Positions 44,566 to 55,376 of a stretch of DNA of 64,000 nucleotides are shown here, in pieces. The stretch is taken from contig NC_134095.1 in the NCBI RefSeq assembly GCF_000715075.1, positions 65,601,990 to 65,665,989 on the forward strand, written 5' to 3'. The stretch's first letter is position 1; each line of letters starts with the position of its first letter. The notes beneath the pieces were generated by a model. That model was not told the origin of the DNA and made no database searches. It saw only the letters and a program-made list of their open reading frames with translations. This DNA comes from Nicotiana tabacum. Lineage: Eukaryota; Streptophyta; Magnoliopsida; Solanales; Solanaceae. The position numbers and the translations under genes were made by a program.

Positions 44566-44976
44566 CTTTGTCTTTCCTTTTCCTTTTGTGTTGCTTGAAG
44601 GAGGAGGAGGAGGTGGAGGGCCTCTGGATCTGGTATGATACGTTGATGAGGCTAGTATGAGTGAACCAACCTAAGGGGATGGGAATAATAATAAAAATAA
44701 GCAAAAACAAAAGGTAACAAGTTAATGAGGATTCTGAAATGTTTGCAGTATTTAAACACATATTACGAAAATGTAAATTCGTATCCTATTTTCAGAACCT
44801 TGTTTGTGCCCAAGGTAGGCTTAGCGACAAATAAAATTGGAGAACTTTTAATGCCAATAAATGCTTCATTTCATAATATAAAAAATAGATGAATCCCAAA
44901 ATGACACTAATTTAATAATAAGTCATTACTAGCACTTGACCTTATTACATTTTCAGGAAAAATAAGTAAATCTAAT
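44566..44976 (-). other. Spacer between ORF1 and gag, Ogre B
   Basis: 411 bp, non-coding, conserved with 22202-22568 of Ogre A (for example GTGCCCAAGGTAGGC followed by TTAGCGACA). It may carry signals for translating gag downstream of ORF1; that is inference. Confidence 0.5.
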
Positions 44977-46568
44977 TTACTTGTTCCCAAAAGGACCTTC
45001 CCCAGATTCGATTTTACAAACTCTATCATACAGATCTCCCAGCTCACGCAGTCCTATCATCATGTAGGCTCTGGCTAGATGTCCTCTCTCAGCTCCTTCA
45101 GCGTTCTGGCAATTTTCAATCCTTTTTATGACTTTTCCCTCCAGCTCCACTATTCTTTGCTCTAGATATTCCAGTTTCCTGTTGGAAGTAATTGCCATCT
45201 CTTTCCACTTCTCGATCAGCCTCACATTCCTCTCATGTATTTCTCGGTGCTCATTCTCAGAGTCGTGGACCCTCTTGCGCAGCCTATTGTATTTGACTTG
45301 TGCTTCAGCCTCCTTGTTTATGATTATGTTCCCTCGACCAGTCCCTGGTGTCACCATTCCTTTTAGATTGTCCTCCAACCATGCCGGGTAGAGAGGCTCG
45401 CACCCTACATGTTACCTGTCTAGCTCAACAGTGCTTTTCTCCACAATGATTTTGCGGTGCGACATGTGCTGAGCTTGGCACTTGTAAGGGACATCGTCAT
45501 CTTGGAAGTCTGCCCTGAAATGACTTATCTTGACAACCCTTGGTACAACCTATTTCCTTCTTGCTTGCCGCATAACTCGTATAGGGACATATGGGTATAT
45601 CCCTCTCAACCCAATCAGCACCAAGTGCGGAGCATCTCTGGATCTGATAATAAACTCGTCTGTCAGGAACCATTCAACCATCCACTAGACTTGTTCCTCA
45701 GTCAGATTGTCAAAGAACTCTACCCATTCTCTGGCACTTTCTAGCTAAGAAAATCTGCCTGGAATGTAAGTCATCTGCTTAGGGTGATGGAAGGCAATGT
45801 GGTCGTTCCAAGCCCTTCGTGGAAATTCTTGACGATAGCGACCCTTTTCGAGATGCTCCGGCAACCATAACTACAGCAACAAATTACAACCTTCGAAATG
45901 CTTGACCTCTCTTTGACAGCGCTGCAGGGCCCTGTATATGTTGGCTATGATCATGGAGACTATGGTATATGTCTGTCCATTAATCCCTTCCATCAGAGTT
46001 TTGGCGACTATGATCAACCTAGTGTGGATTCGTCCCTTTTTCATTGGGAACACTATCAGGCCTAGAAAGCACACAATGAATACAAACACTCTGCGGTGGA
46101 TGTGACCCAGAGAAGTGAGGAAAATCTCATCATGGTAAGTGCGGAAAGACTTGCTATGTCCATACCTCTCGTACAGAGATTCGAAAGATATGTAGGAATC
46201 CTTCAAGCACACTAGGTCGACATTGTTTTTCAGCCCCATCATCTTTAAAAAAAACCTGCCCGTACGGTTTTCTAGTACCAAAAGCCCAGGACTGTCCCAA
46301 GTCAATCCCGCAAGTCCTCCTATTTCCTCTAGAAGCGGTGTCATCTCTATGTCACCGAAATAGAACACAACTCTTTCACTATCCCAGAATAAAGTGGCAG
46401 CATCGATCAATTTGTTGTTTGGCTCAATATCTAGCAAGGAAGGCAGATTACCCAGGTACTTTTTCGCATGCTTCTTGTCACTTGAGGGAAGGTCCTCCTA
46501 CCAATCTAGCATCAATGGTGGGATGTTTCTAACCATACCGAATCTAGGGACCTCATGCCTCATTTTCT
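44977..46568 (-). pseudogene. Ogre B ORF1 (extra gene upstream of gag; DUF7745 / plant-mobile-domain-like)
   Basis: About 530 codons from an ATG near 46557 (KMRHEV...) to the stop at 44977. Readable parts: LPSLLDIEPNNKLIDAATLF, VVFYFGDIEMTPLLEEIGG, WDSPGLLVLENRTGRF, YERYGHSKSFRTYHDE, HRRVFVFIVCFLGLIVFPM, KRIENCQNAEGAERGHLARA. The last 130 residues (45378-44977) are charged and coiled-coil-like. Stops include TAG at 46498-46500 (in place of a Trp kept in Ogre A) and TAG at 45871-45873 (in place of a Gln kept in Ogre A). An ORF1 before gag is a defining trait of Ogre; its role is unknown. The similarity to plant mobile domain / DUF7745 proteins is from memory of such families. Confidence 0.75.
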
Positions 46569-47255
46569 GCAAAACAAAAGAATTAGACCTTACCCCCACC
46601 GGACTCGACTATTTATACATTCATGATCAACATATCGGTATTTAGTTCTCCAAATTAATGCACAGAACATGGTTGTGTCCGTTGGGATTATGAAAAACCC
46701 TATGGACTTTGGATAAGGCTTATCTTAACGGATCATTATGTGGACAACATAACTGATCCGACTAGGTTTGACCATGATGCATGCACAATTTTAACCAAAG
46801 TAAGGTTTCTATAGGGTTTTAGACTGGTACCATCAAGCAGACAACTCGAGGGGTAAGGCACTGAATCATCGACTGCACCGCTGATCGACTTGTTTTACCG
46901 CAAATAAGCCTTTCCGAATTTAAGGGTAGTAAATAGGAAGAGAGCAACCATTCATTAAAGCGTTGCTATAGGATTTGATACGCACGAGTGAAATATGATG
47001 CGGAGCATGATTTATGTAGCAATTAATAACATGTAGTCAAGTATTTTCACGTAGGAAAAATAAATATAGCATTTAAATAATTGAAGACAGTTACAGAAAA
47101 AGGAAACAAAGAGACAAGTCAGTTTCAGGGCGATAAAGAAATCATAAGTTCTGGAAAAATAGACAGTTAAATTCAAATAAGGGAGAAGGGTACGGGATAA
47201 AGCATGCTTGGGCTAATTTGTAAAAGATAAGTTCGTTATGGTAAGAGCCTAAAAT
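46569..47255 (-). other. Leader of Ogre B
   Basis: Untranslated leader between primer site and ORF1. It shares a conserved block with Ogre A (about 46730-46925 versus 52310-52535), including CGACTGCACCG(C/T)TGATCGAC and GCAAATAAGCCTTTCCGA. Directly before ORF1 the minus strand reads CTTTTGTTTTGCAG, which looks like a 3' splice site. Confidence 0.55.
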
Positions 47256-47276
47256 ATATCCCCGGCAGAGTTGCCA
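47256..47276 (-). other. Primer binding site of Ogre B (tRNA-Arg-like)
   Basis: On the minus strand TGGCAACTCTGCCGGGG starts 3 nt after the LTR end. It resembles the tRNA-Arg site TGGCGACTCCGCTGGGG of Ogre elements with a few transitions. Confidence 0.65.
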
Positions 47277-47279
47277 TAC

Positions 47280-50200
47280 TGTCGCGCCCCCTTTTTCCTT
47301 CCTCGCAGAGAAATGTCCGGGTTTCGACATTCCATAGGGTGTGATAACTCATTTCCTTTTGGGAATTGGGTGTTTGAAGAGTCGCCACCTAACGAGTTAT
47401 GGTGCGTTAGGGCACCTAGAGTGATTAACTCTTGGGTTGGTCTGCATTACCGGAGATTAGGGTAAGGTCTTGAAGTAACCTCGAGGGGAAGGTGTTAGGC
47501 ACCCCTCTTGGTCCACAACTGTGGGGTCTGACCGAACTTATATTCAAAAATTAGTCCATTACAAGTAAACAGTTGAATCAAATAGGTTGCAAGTAAAGCA
47601 TGTTGGATAACTCAAGTAATAAGATAAAGATTTGGACAAGTTATAAAACAAAGGTTTAAATAAAAAAGGGAATTTTGGTAAAGGAGGGGTCCGAGGTTGG
47701 TTAGCCTATGGGATCACCTCACATAATGTCTGGTAAACACTCCTCAATGAGGGGCTACACGTGACATTAGCGTGTAGTCATCATATCACATATCTACCCT
47801 TCTCATCCCCTAAAAGGTCATGCAAAGCGAGTGTTTGGCCAGTGATTTCTATTGTGTGTTGCTACCTGTCCCTTCTTAATGGTCCTGAAGGGAGTTAGGA
47901 CCTCTACCTATAGGTGGTTCTAGAAGGACCCCTAAGGCTTTGATGGTGAAAATTCTAAGGCGACAAGCAAAACACATAGGACTTCCTTCACATAAAAGGA
48001 AGCAATTAGAGGCTAAAAGTTTCATCCTCAAACAAGGCACATAACCAACATGACTCAAGCACAATTAAGGGCTTTTATTAGACAGGATGTCTAGGTGAAT
48101 ATACGGAAGACAAGAATTTAATTTTTAGACCCAGAAATAATAACCCTAAGAATTTCCTATTAGTCTTTAAAAAGCTTGTTAAGATCAGAAAGACATCAAG
48201 TCACAGAAACAGTTTTCAGAAAATGTAGTTTTGAAAATGCCCTATAAGCTTGCCTATACGCGGAATACTAATGACTGCATTGTATAGTAAGACAGGGCAG
48301 ATTTTAAAATAGACTTTAGAAAATCCTATGGGCATGCTGATATTGGTAGGTTAAGATTGTTTTAAAGAACTTATTTTAGGAAGAGTTACTTTATTAAACC
48401 AGTTCAGAAGTGAACTAGGCATGGACCAAGTTAAATTATTCAGACTAGTTTGGATTGACAGGTAGAACTTCGAGTATGGTTTCCTATAGGCATGATATCT
48501 AGCATTGATACTGATTTTAAAGGCTTGCTGACATGCATAAACACTTGTTGTAACAAAATCGGGGTTAAATTACATCCTGTAGGCATGGCATCTATTAGCA
48601 AGGGTGATTTAAGACATGCAGACATGAAAACATACATAAACACTTGCCATAATCTGGATTGAATCCTATAGGCATGGCATCTATTAGTTAATCTGATTTT
48701 AAGACGTTTAAGACATGATTTCCATTATGGAATTATTTGAAACCTATAGGCATGGTATCTAAACATGACAAGATGTAAAGCCCTATAAACATGATTTCTA
48801 CTTGGTACGACAATCAAATTTAAACATGAAGTCCTATGAGCATGATTTCTACTTGGTAAAGCAATCAGATTTAAACATGAAGTCCTATGAGCATGATTTC
48901 TACAAGTATTACCCCATAAACATTTATCTACCCATACCTTTCACTAAATACCCCAATATTTGTTTACAAGTTATTACAGGCCCATGAATGAATTACATAA
49001 GTAAATGAGAAGCTATTCTATAGGGAGCCTTCGATTAGGCCTAGATGTCCAAAGCCTCCAATAGCCTCAAATTCCTCAATTCCATAGACAATGTCAGAGT
49101 CGAGGTATATCAAAGTTCCCTAAGGATCTCAAGGATCCCGGGCAATGCTTACACCTAGACTTAGTAACCAAAGATTGAACAAGTGCAGTGTTGAAAATCC
49201 AGTCTCCGTATGCTAGAGTTCAAAGGGTTCTCAAGAGGATCCCAAGGTAGTACACATACTGGAGGGGGCAGAATTTATTGACTAGGAGTAGAATGAAAGT
49301 GATTGACACAAGTTGAACATTTTAGTGAAAAACTGTATTAAAAGGAAGTTTGTTTGAAAGTAATTTAGTAAAACACAGAGACTGTTTGAAAAGAGATTAA
49401 AGAAATGAATAGAAGTCTAAACACAGCTCCTTAGGATAGGTTCATACACAGCCAGGAGTCACAGCACCAAAGCAGGTTCGGTAGCCACAAACAGGGGTCA
49501 AGGGGTTTGGGGGATACATAGGACATATGATGGTAAGCACATAACAAGTAAGTAATAATTGGTATAGACATGCTCAGAAACACACAGAGGGGTAATATAC
49601 TGATCTTAAGGAAGGGAAGTATATAAAATGCTAATAATGTAAACATCAACTACAAGTTTCACAACAAAACCACAAATAGATGCAAACTAGAAATAGGATG
49701 AACTGAAACAATAAAAGAATCATATTGTTGTTGGAACTTTGAATTGAAACTAGAACATACCAGTAAAGAGGACAGCAAGCAAAGTGAAAGAACAGGAGAA
49801 CACAATGGTTAGCCTTAGCTTGCAGCTGGCTAACTTAGAGTAGTAGCAAGTAGCACAAAGAGAGGGCAGAAAGTTTTAAGGGTGAGAGATAGCTTTTGAC
49901 CCAAGAGTGTTCGTGTGATGTGTTAATGAAAGACTAAGGTATTTATAGCTCGAAAACAGATAGCAAATAAGGTAAAAAATCAAAGTCCATTAGTAATAAA
50001 GGAACTCAGAGTCAGTCAGTCAGGAAATCAAGGCAAGTACTCCCTTTAACTCAAGGGAACTAACTCAAACAGTAAGAACAAGTGATAAATCAGGAAAAAG
50101 ATGAGCATACAACTAATAAAGAAAGATTCAAATTCAGTGAGTATAAGATAGACAATTAGGTCCAAGTTCAGAAGGTTGTTATTAAGAAAATAGTTCAGTA

Positions 50201-51785
50201 AGAATAAAGCACCATAGCAAATAAGGTAGGAGAATCAGTTAATTTAAACAGACGAGGTAGAAATTTAGGGTTTAAAAGAAGATCTTTCAATCAAACCCTA
50301 AAATAAGGAAATCAGAATCAATCAAGAGGAAGTTATGATTCCATACTCAACATATAAATAGAGTAAGAACAACTAGATGTAGCAAACAGGCAGGGTCAAT
50401 AATATCGATAGAAAGAGGCAAGTCTTGACAATCAAGATGAACATAATCACATAGAGGTAGTATAAGTTAGGGTAGGAACTCAGTAAGAACATATTCGAAG
50501 CAAGGTAACCACAGAAACTTAACAAGAACCGAGTAGTCATGCTAACACACAGAACCAAACAAAGAATATCTAGAAAAATTAGGGATTTTAACATAGGCGA
50601 GTGGAAAAAGGAGTAAGAACATAGAATCATTCAAGATATGCAAATGATAGAAGTTTAAGCATAAAAATCGGTTTAAACAAAGTGTAGAAGAAGTTCCAAA
50701 AAAAACCCTAACTTTAGAAGAAAGTGAAAACAACTTAAAAATAGACGATTTTTGCAAAAGAGGTTCAAGAATAGTGTAAAATGTAAAAGTAACAGACTCG
50801 AATCATTTAGAAATAGCACAGATATAGGATATGTAAAAACAATTAGGGTTTCAGAAGAAACCCAAGTAGAGATGAAATAACCTATTTAGAAACTCAAAGA
50901 TCATAACAAATACAGTGTAATTTTGCTCGAAATCACACCGGAGTAGCCATGAACAGCCAAAATAGTAAACCCTATATGCAAGTCGGCATGGCCCAGACCC
51001 TTGAACGCCTCAGTAAAGATGAGCATGGCAATTGAGGAGTCATTGGAGGCTTAGGGGTCGAAAGGTGGTCACCGGAGAAGGGAGGCGGTTGAAAGGAGGC
51101 TAGGGTTAGGTTGAGAGAAGAGAGTAGATGAAAGGATTTGAGGGCAGCGGTGTGTAGAGATTGATTAGGGTTAGGGGTCGTTTAGGATTAAAAAGGGAAA
51201 GAAATAATACGGGTCATTGATCTGAAGATCTAACGGGTTCTGGGTCGGGTAAGTGTGTATAGGGTCTGGTCGGGTAATTTAGCCTGAAATTGGGCAGGGT
51301 ATTGGGTTCAATTTAGGCTGCAATTGAAAGCAAAATCTAGTTATAGTTTAAATAGCTAATTTTCCCTATATTAATTTATAATAAATAACAAACAATTTTT
51401 GAAAAATAATTTTATGTACCAAAATGATTTAAAATATATATTTATCAGTTTAAACATATAGGGACCAATGTTACGTGAAGAAAATATAATTATACACTAA
51501 ATGGGCTAATATTGCAATTATATGCAATTTTGCTTAAAAAATACCAAATGCAATTATAAAAATGCATAAAAAATATATTAACCATATTTTGGCATAAATA
51601 TAGGAATTAAATGACTAAATCCTCACAACAATAATTTAGGAAATAATTATTAGGCATTTTATGAATAAAAGGGAAGGAAATAAATCAATTTAAATCCTTA
51701 AAATTATGGAAAAAATGATAAAAGCCTTGTGCATGCTTCGTATTTATGCATGTTTAAAATATATCAGAAAAATTGGGTATCAACA
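47280..51785 (-). repeat. 5' LTR of Ogre B (4.5 kb, uninterrupted)
   Basis: Full LTR with TG...CA ends. It serves as the empty-site reference for the solo LTR in the other LTR. No gene is seen; the short frames are not conserved between the two LTRs. The ~430 bp around 51270-51700 are strongly AT-rich. Confidence 0.92.
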
Positions 51786-52184
51786 ATGTTCATAAAGGAA
51801 TTCAAATGGGATGTATGACTTCTTCAGGCACAGTAACTCATCATTTTTCTTGAAACCCAGAATTTTCAAAAAATCGTGGGGGGTGTGATTCTCTGGTACT
51901 AATAAACCCGGACTATCCCATGGCAGCTTAGCGAAGCCTCCTATTTCTTCTATGAGAGGAGTCATTTCTATGTCAACGAAGTGGAAGACAACCCTTTTCT
52001 CATCCCAAAATATAGTAGCGGCCTCAATCAATGCTCTATTGGGTCGAAAGTCTAACAAAGATGGCAAATTACCAAGGACCCTTCTCGCATGATTCTTGTC
52101 GCTAGCCCCGAGATTTTTCCACCAATCCAGTAGCAGAGGTGGGATGTTTTTGACCATGCCGAACCTGCGGACTTCGTGCTTCAT
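51786..52184 (-). pseudogene. Ogre A ORF1, N-terminal part
   Basis: Begins at ATG 52184-52182 (MKHEVRRFGMVKNIPPLLLD) and runs open through NLPSLLDFRPNRALIEAATI, VVFHFVDIEMTPLIEEIGGF and WDSPGLLVPENHTPHDFLK to LYEH, where Ogre B has inserted. The next residues lie at 28209. It is the best-preserved part of ORF1 in the window, with no stop over about 130 codons. Confidence 0.85.
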
Positions 52185-53112
52185 TTTCTGCAAACAAATA
52201 GAGTTAGCCCTTCCCCTCCAGACTATTTACACACTAATGATCAACATATTGGCATATTTTCTCCAAGTAATGCACATAACGTGACGATGTCTATTGGGAT
52301 TGTGGAAATCCCGTCGGACTTTGGACAAGGCTTATCTTAGCGGGATGTCACATTGAAAACGTTATAACACGTACTAGGTTTAACATGACACATGTACATT
52401 TGATATTGGAGTAGGGTTTCTAGAATGGCCTAGACTGGTACTCTCAAGTAGACAACTTGAGAGAAAAAGGCACGGGACCGTCGACTGCACCGTTGATCGA
52501 CTAGTCTATCGCAAATAAGCCTTTCCGATTTTAAAAGGGTAATTTTGGAAGGGCGCGGACACTCATCAAGTAACGCTATATTAATAATTGTCATGACTAG
52601 AATATGATGTGGAACATGCTTTAAGCAAAGATAATAACATGTTGCCAAGTATTTGCATAATAAATATGTGAAAGCAACAAATGCAGTATTAAGATAAAAC
52701 AAAAAAGACGTAAAAAAAGAAAGACAAAAGAAGAAGTTAGTTCGTGGAATATAGTTAATGTAATAAAGTAAGAAAGGGAATAGGGGTGGGAGAGACACGA
52801 TGTAGCAAACTTTAAACAAATCAAGAGTAGTTTAGAGCACATAAAGGTGAATAGGAAAGGGATATGCATGTTATAATCAATTTAAGTAAGGAAATGTAAA
52901 GAAGGGAAGGGATTTGCATATTACAACGAATTTAAACAAGTAAAGGGAATATGGAAGAGAGAGGTGCATGTAACAGTGCATTAGACAAATAAGAGGAAAA
53001 TGGAAGAGGGATGTACATGTAGAAGCAAATAAAAATGGAAGAGGGAAGCACGTTTTGATCAAAGAAAACCAATCCATACAAGCCAAATTCGTTATGGTAA
53101 AAGACTAAGTGA
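52185..53112 (-). other. Leader of Ogre A
   Basis: About 930 bp of untranslated leader, purine-rich on the plus strand from 52650 to 53060 with short (GAAAGGGATATGCATGTTA)-like repeats. It has the conserved block described under Ogre B and a 3' splice-site-like TTTGTTTGCAG directly before ORF1. No gene is seen. Confidence 0.55.
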
Positions 53113-53133
53113 AAATCACCAGCAGATTCGTCA
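53113..53133 (-). other. Primer binding site of Ogre A, degraded
   Basis: On the minus strand TGACGAATCTGCTGGTGAT lies 3 nt after the LTR end. It matches the tRNA-Arg-type Ogre site TGGCGACTCCGCTGGGGAT with several changes. Confidence 0.55.
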
Positions 53134-53136
53134 TGT

Positions 53137-54043
53137 TGTCGCGCCCCTTTTTCTCACAAAATTGGGTTTTGGAACGTGACAACTCTTTTAATGAGGTATT
53201 AAAAGAGGAGAGTCCCCGCCTAACGATTTTTAAGGTGCATTAGGGCACCTATTTGCAAATGACTCTAGTTTAATTAGTTTGCATCACCAAAGATCGGGTA
53301 AGGGCTCAAGTTACCTCAAGGAGAAGGTATTAGGCACTCCTCCATGTCCACAACTGTAGTCCATCGAGGTCCACAACTGTAGGTCCTGGCTGAACTTAAA
53401 TTATATGGATTAGTTTATGCGATCAAATAAACGAAGAGAGATACAAAATTTGAGAATTTTATTATAAAAAGATTTTGAACAGATGGGTACAACTATTTTT
53501 TTATTCTAGTAGAAAATAAAGAAAAATGGATGGGGGGTCCTATGTTTTTTAGCCTAAAGGATCACCTTGTGCAACACAAATAATATTTCGTAACTCCCTC
53601 AAAATAGGGTGTTACTCATATTATTCAGCAAGCACAGACTATCATCACCTACTACCCTAACTATGTTAGAGTTGTTTACCTAAAAGCTCTCTAATTCAAT
53701 TCTAAGTCGTGCCCTATTCGTGCATTACCCGTCTCATACCTATGGTCCAGGAGGTTTTGGACCTCTATTTGGATGGTTCTAGACCTTATCTAGGCAGCTC
53801 AAAAATGTAAAAGCTAGGCGACAATTAAAACATCCAAAGGATTCACATAGATGCAATTAAAGGCTCACATTAACCTCCACATGTAAGCAGCAAGTGAGTG
53901 CAAACACATATATCAATTAGGAATTGGCAGAATCCAGAATCTTAAACTTATGGACATACTTTCTAGGCGATCAAAGTATACAGGTTAATTTCAGATGCAA
54001 GATATAGCTTATAGGTGGAATTATGCAGGATTACAAGCTATGA
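53137..54043 (-). repeat. 5' LTR of Ogre A, first part
   Basis: On the plus strand it opens with TGTCGCGCCCC as do the Ogre B LTRs. It follows them at lower identity (CGCCTAACGA, GCATTAGGGCACC, AAGGTATTAGGCACTCC). It is cut at about 54043 by element E and seems to resume at 61615. Confidence 0.75.
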
Positions 54044-55362
54044 AGGAATTATAGTGTCATGCATATGCATATGAATGCCATGTCATGCATAGGTACATGT
54101 TTTCATAATATCATCAAGCCTCTGAGGGCATCCCATCATATCATCTCGGCCACTGTTGGCAAAATCATCAACGTATACCAGCTGATCAGGTGGTGGTGTG
54201 TATATAATGCCGTAACCTTTTTCCATATCCCATATCCATATAATATACATATATACGCGTATATAATGCCATCTGGTCACATATATATATACGTATATAA
54301 CGCCATCTGGTCATGGGTCAATGTGCATGTATAAATGCATGAAATGCATATGAAATACGTTAATAAAATCTCTCGGTACGTCATAAGACCATTTTGCCTC
54401 TAATTAACATCATGAAATAAACTTTACCAACTTACTTATTTTTGAAATCCATGAACATATGATAGAATAATATGACACATGGGGGAATCAAGAATATAAG
54501 CATCTCTAGTATTTCTATGAATAGAGTCATTTACAGAAGTTGTGCATTTTCTCATATTATTTGTATCGTATGGATCATGCCAAAAGGAAAGAATGGATAG
54601 CCTTAACATACCAGGAGTAGAGAAAAATCCATATGATATTCCTGGAAAAGGTTCACCGCACTCCCTTAGAATCACAAAATCTCACGTTGCTAATGATTTT
54701 AATAATTTTCATTGGATTTTTGTGTAGGAATTTGAAGAATCGCGTTGCTAATGTAAGATCTAGAATCTGGTTTTAAGTTTTATTGAGAATGAAATTTGCT
54801 GAAAGGTTATAAGAATGGCTAACATTTGATGTAGTGGTATTGTATTCAAGACTTTAGGAATGAAATGTCTTTTAACTATCATACTAAGTTACCACCTAAT
54901 CAACAATGACTAAGAGTCATTTTTTTTTATTTAGTGGCTTGCTTCCACATGGGAGTGGGTGGGATTTTGATCTTATCCAATAATTAATTAACTACTTAGA
55001 TAATATTTTGCTACCCGGTAATTAATCAATTACCCCCATAATTAAGAATTGTTTCAAATTACCTACAATTATACTTATTTTTAATACACTTCATACATCA
55101 TACTATCATGATCATATGGTATCTTGTATGGTACTAGTCCATAAATATCAGGTATTATCACTCGGCCCGTATTTTACCCCAATATGCCAAACTTGGACGA
55201 AAATTCATTTTCTTTGACTTGCTTCCCCTCTCACCTTCACGAATTTACTCATCACTTGTTTGAAATAGCATGATGCTTAAAATCTCAAAATAATTCCATT
55301 CCCGAACTTACGTCGATTAACGGAAGATGAAAATTTAACATACGAAAACATGGGGTGTAACA
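54044..55362 (-). repeat. 3' LTR of element E, truncated
   Basis: On the plus strand it ends CATGGGGTGTAACA like the other LTR. It aligns with 60336-61614 (for example AGTGTCATGCATAT and CCTCTGAGGGCATCCCATCATA). Confidence 0.85.
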
Positions 55363-55376
55363 TCATTTCCCCCTTT
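55363..55376 (-). other. Polypurine tract of element E
   Basis: On the minus strand AAAGGGGGAAATGA immediately precedes the 3' LTR start TGTTACACCCC. Confidence 0.75.

Larger units (their letters stand above)
28210..51785 (-). mobile_element. Ogre B: full-length Ogre/Tat-like Ty3/gypsy element with a nested solo LTR
   Basis: Spans 23.6 kb, or about 20.85 kb without the nested solo LTR and its duplicated target. Both LTRs (about 4.5 kb) start TGTTGATACCC and end GGGGCGCGACA on the minus strand. Internal order on the minus strand is primer site, leader, ORF1, gag, protease, gap, reverse transcriptase, RNase H, second RNase H, integrase, repeat-bearing tail, polypurine tract. Size, LTR length, extra ORF1 and tRNA-Arg-like primer site are the features of Ogre elements. 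Flanks ACGTT (28205-28209) and ATGTT (51786-51790) form the target duplication with one C/T change. All coding parts carry stops. Confidence 0.9.

Noticed and set aside
12481..53136. Tandem duplication of two Ogre elements sharing a central LTR
   Set aside because: The sequences on the outer sides of the two Ogre B LTRs join into one ORF1 with a 5-bp target duplication, which is nested insertion and not unequal recombination.
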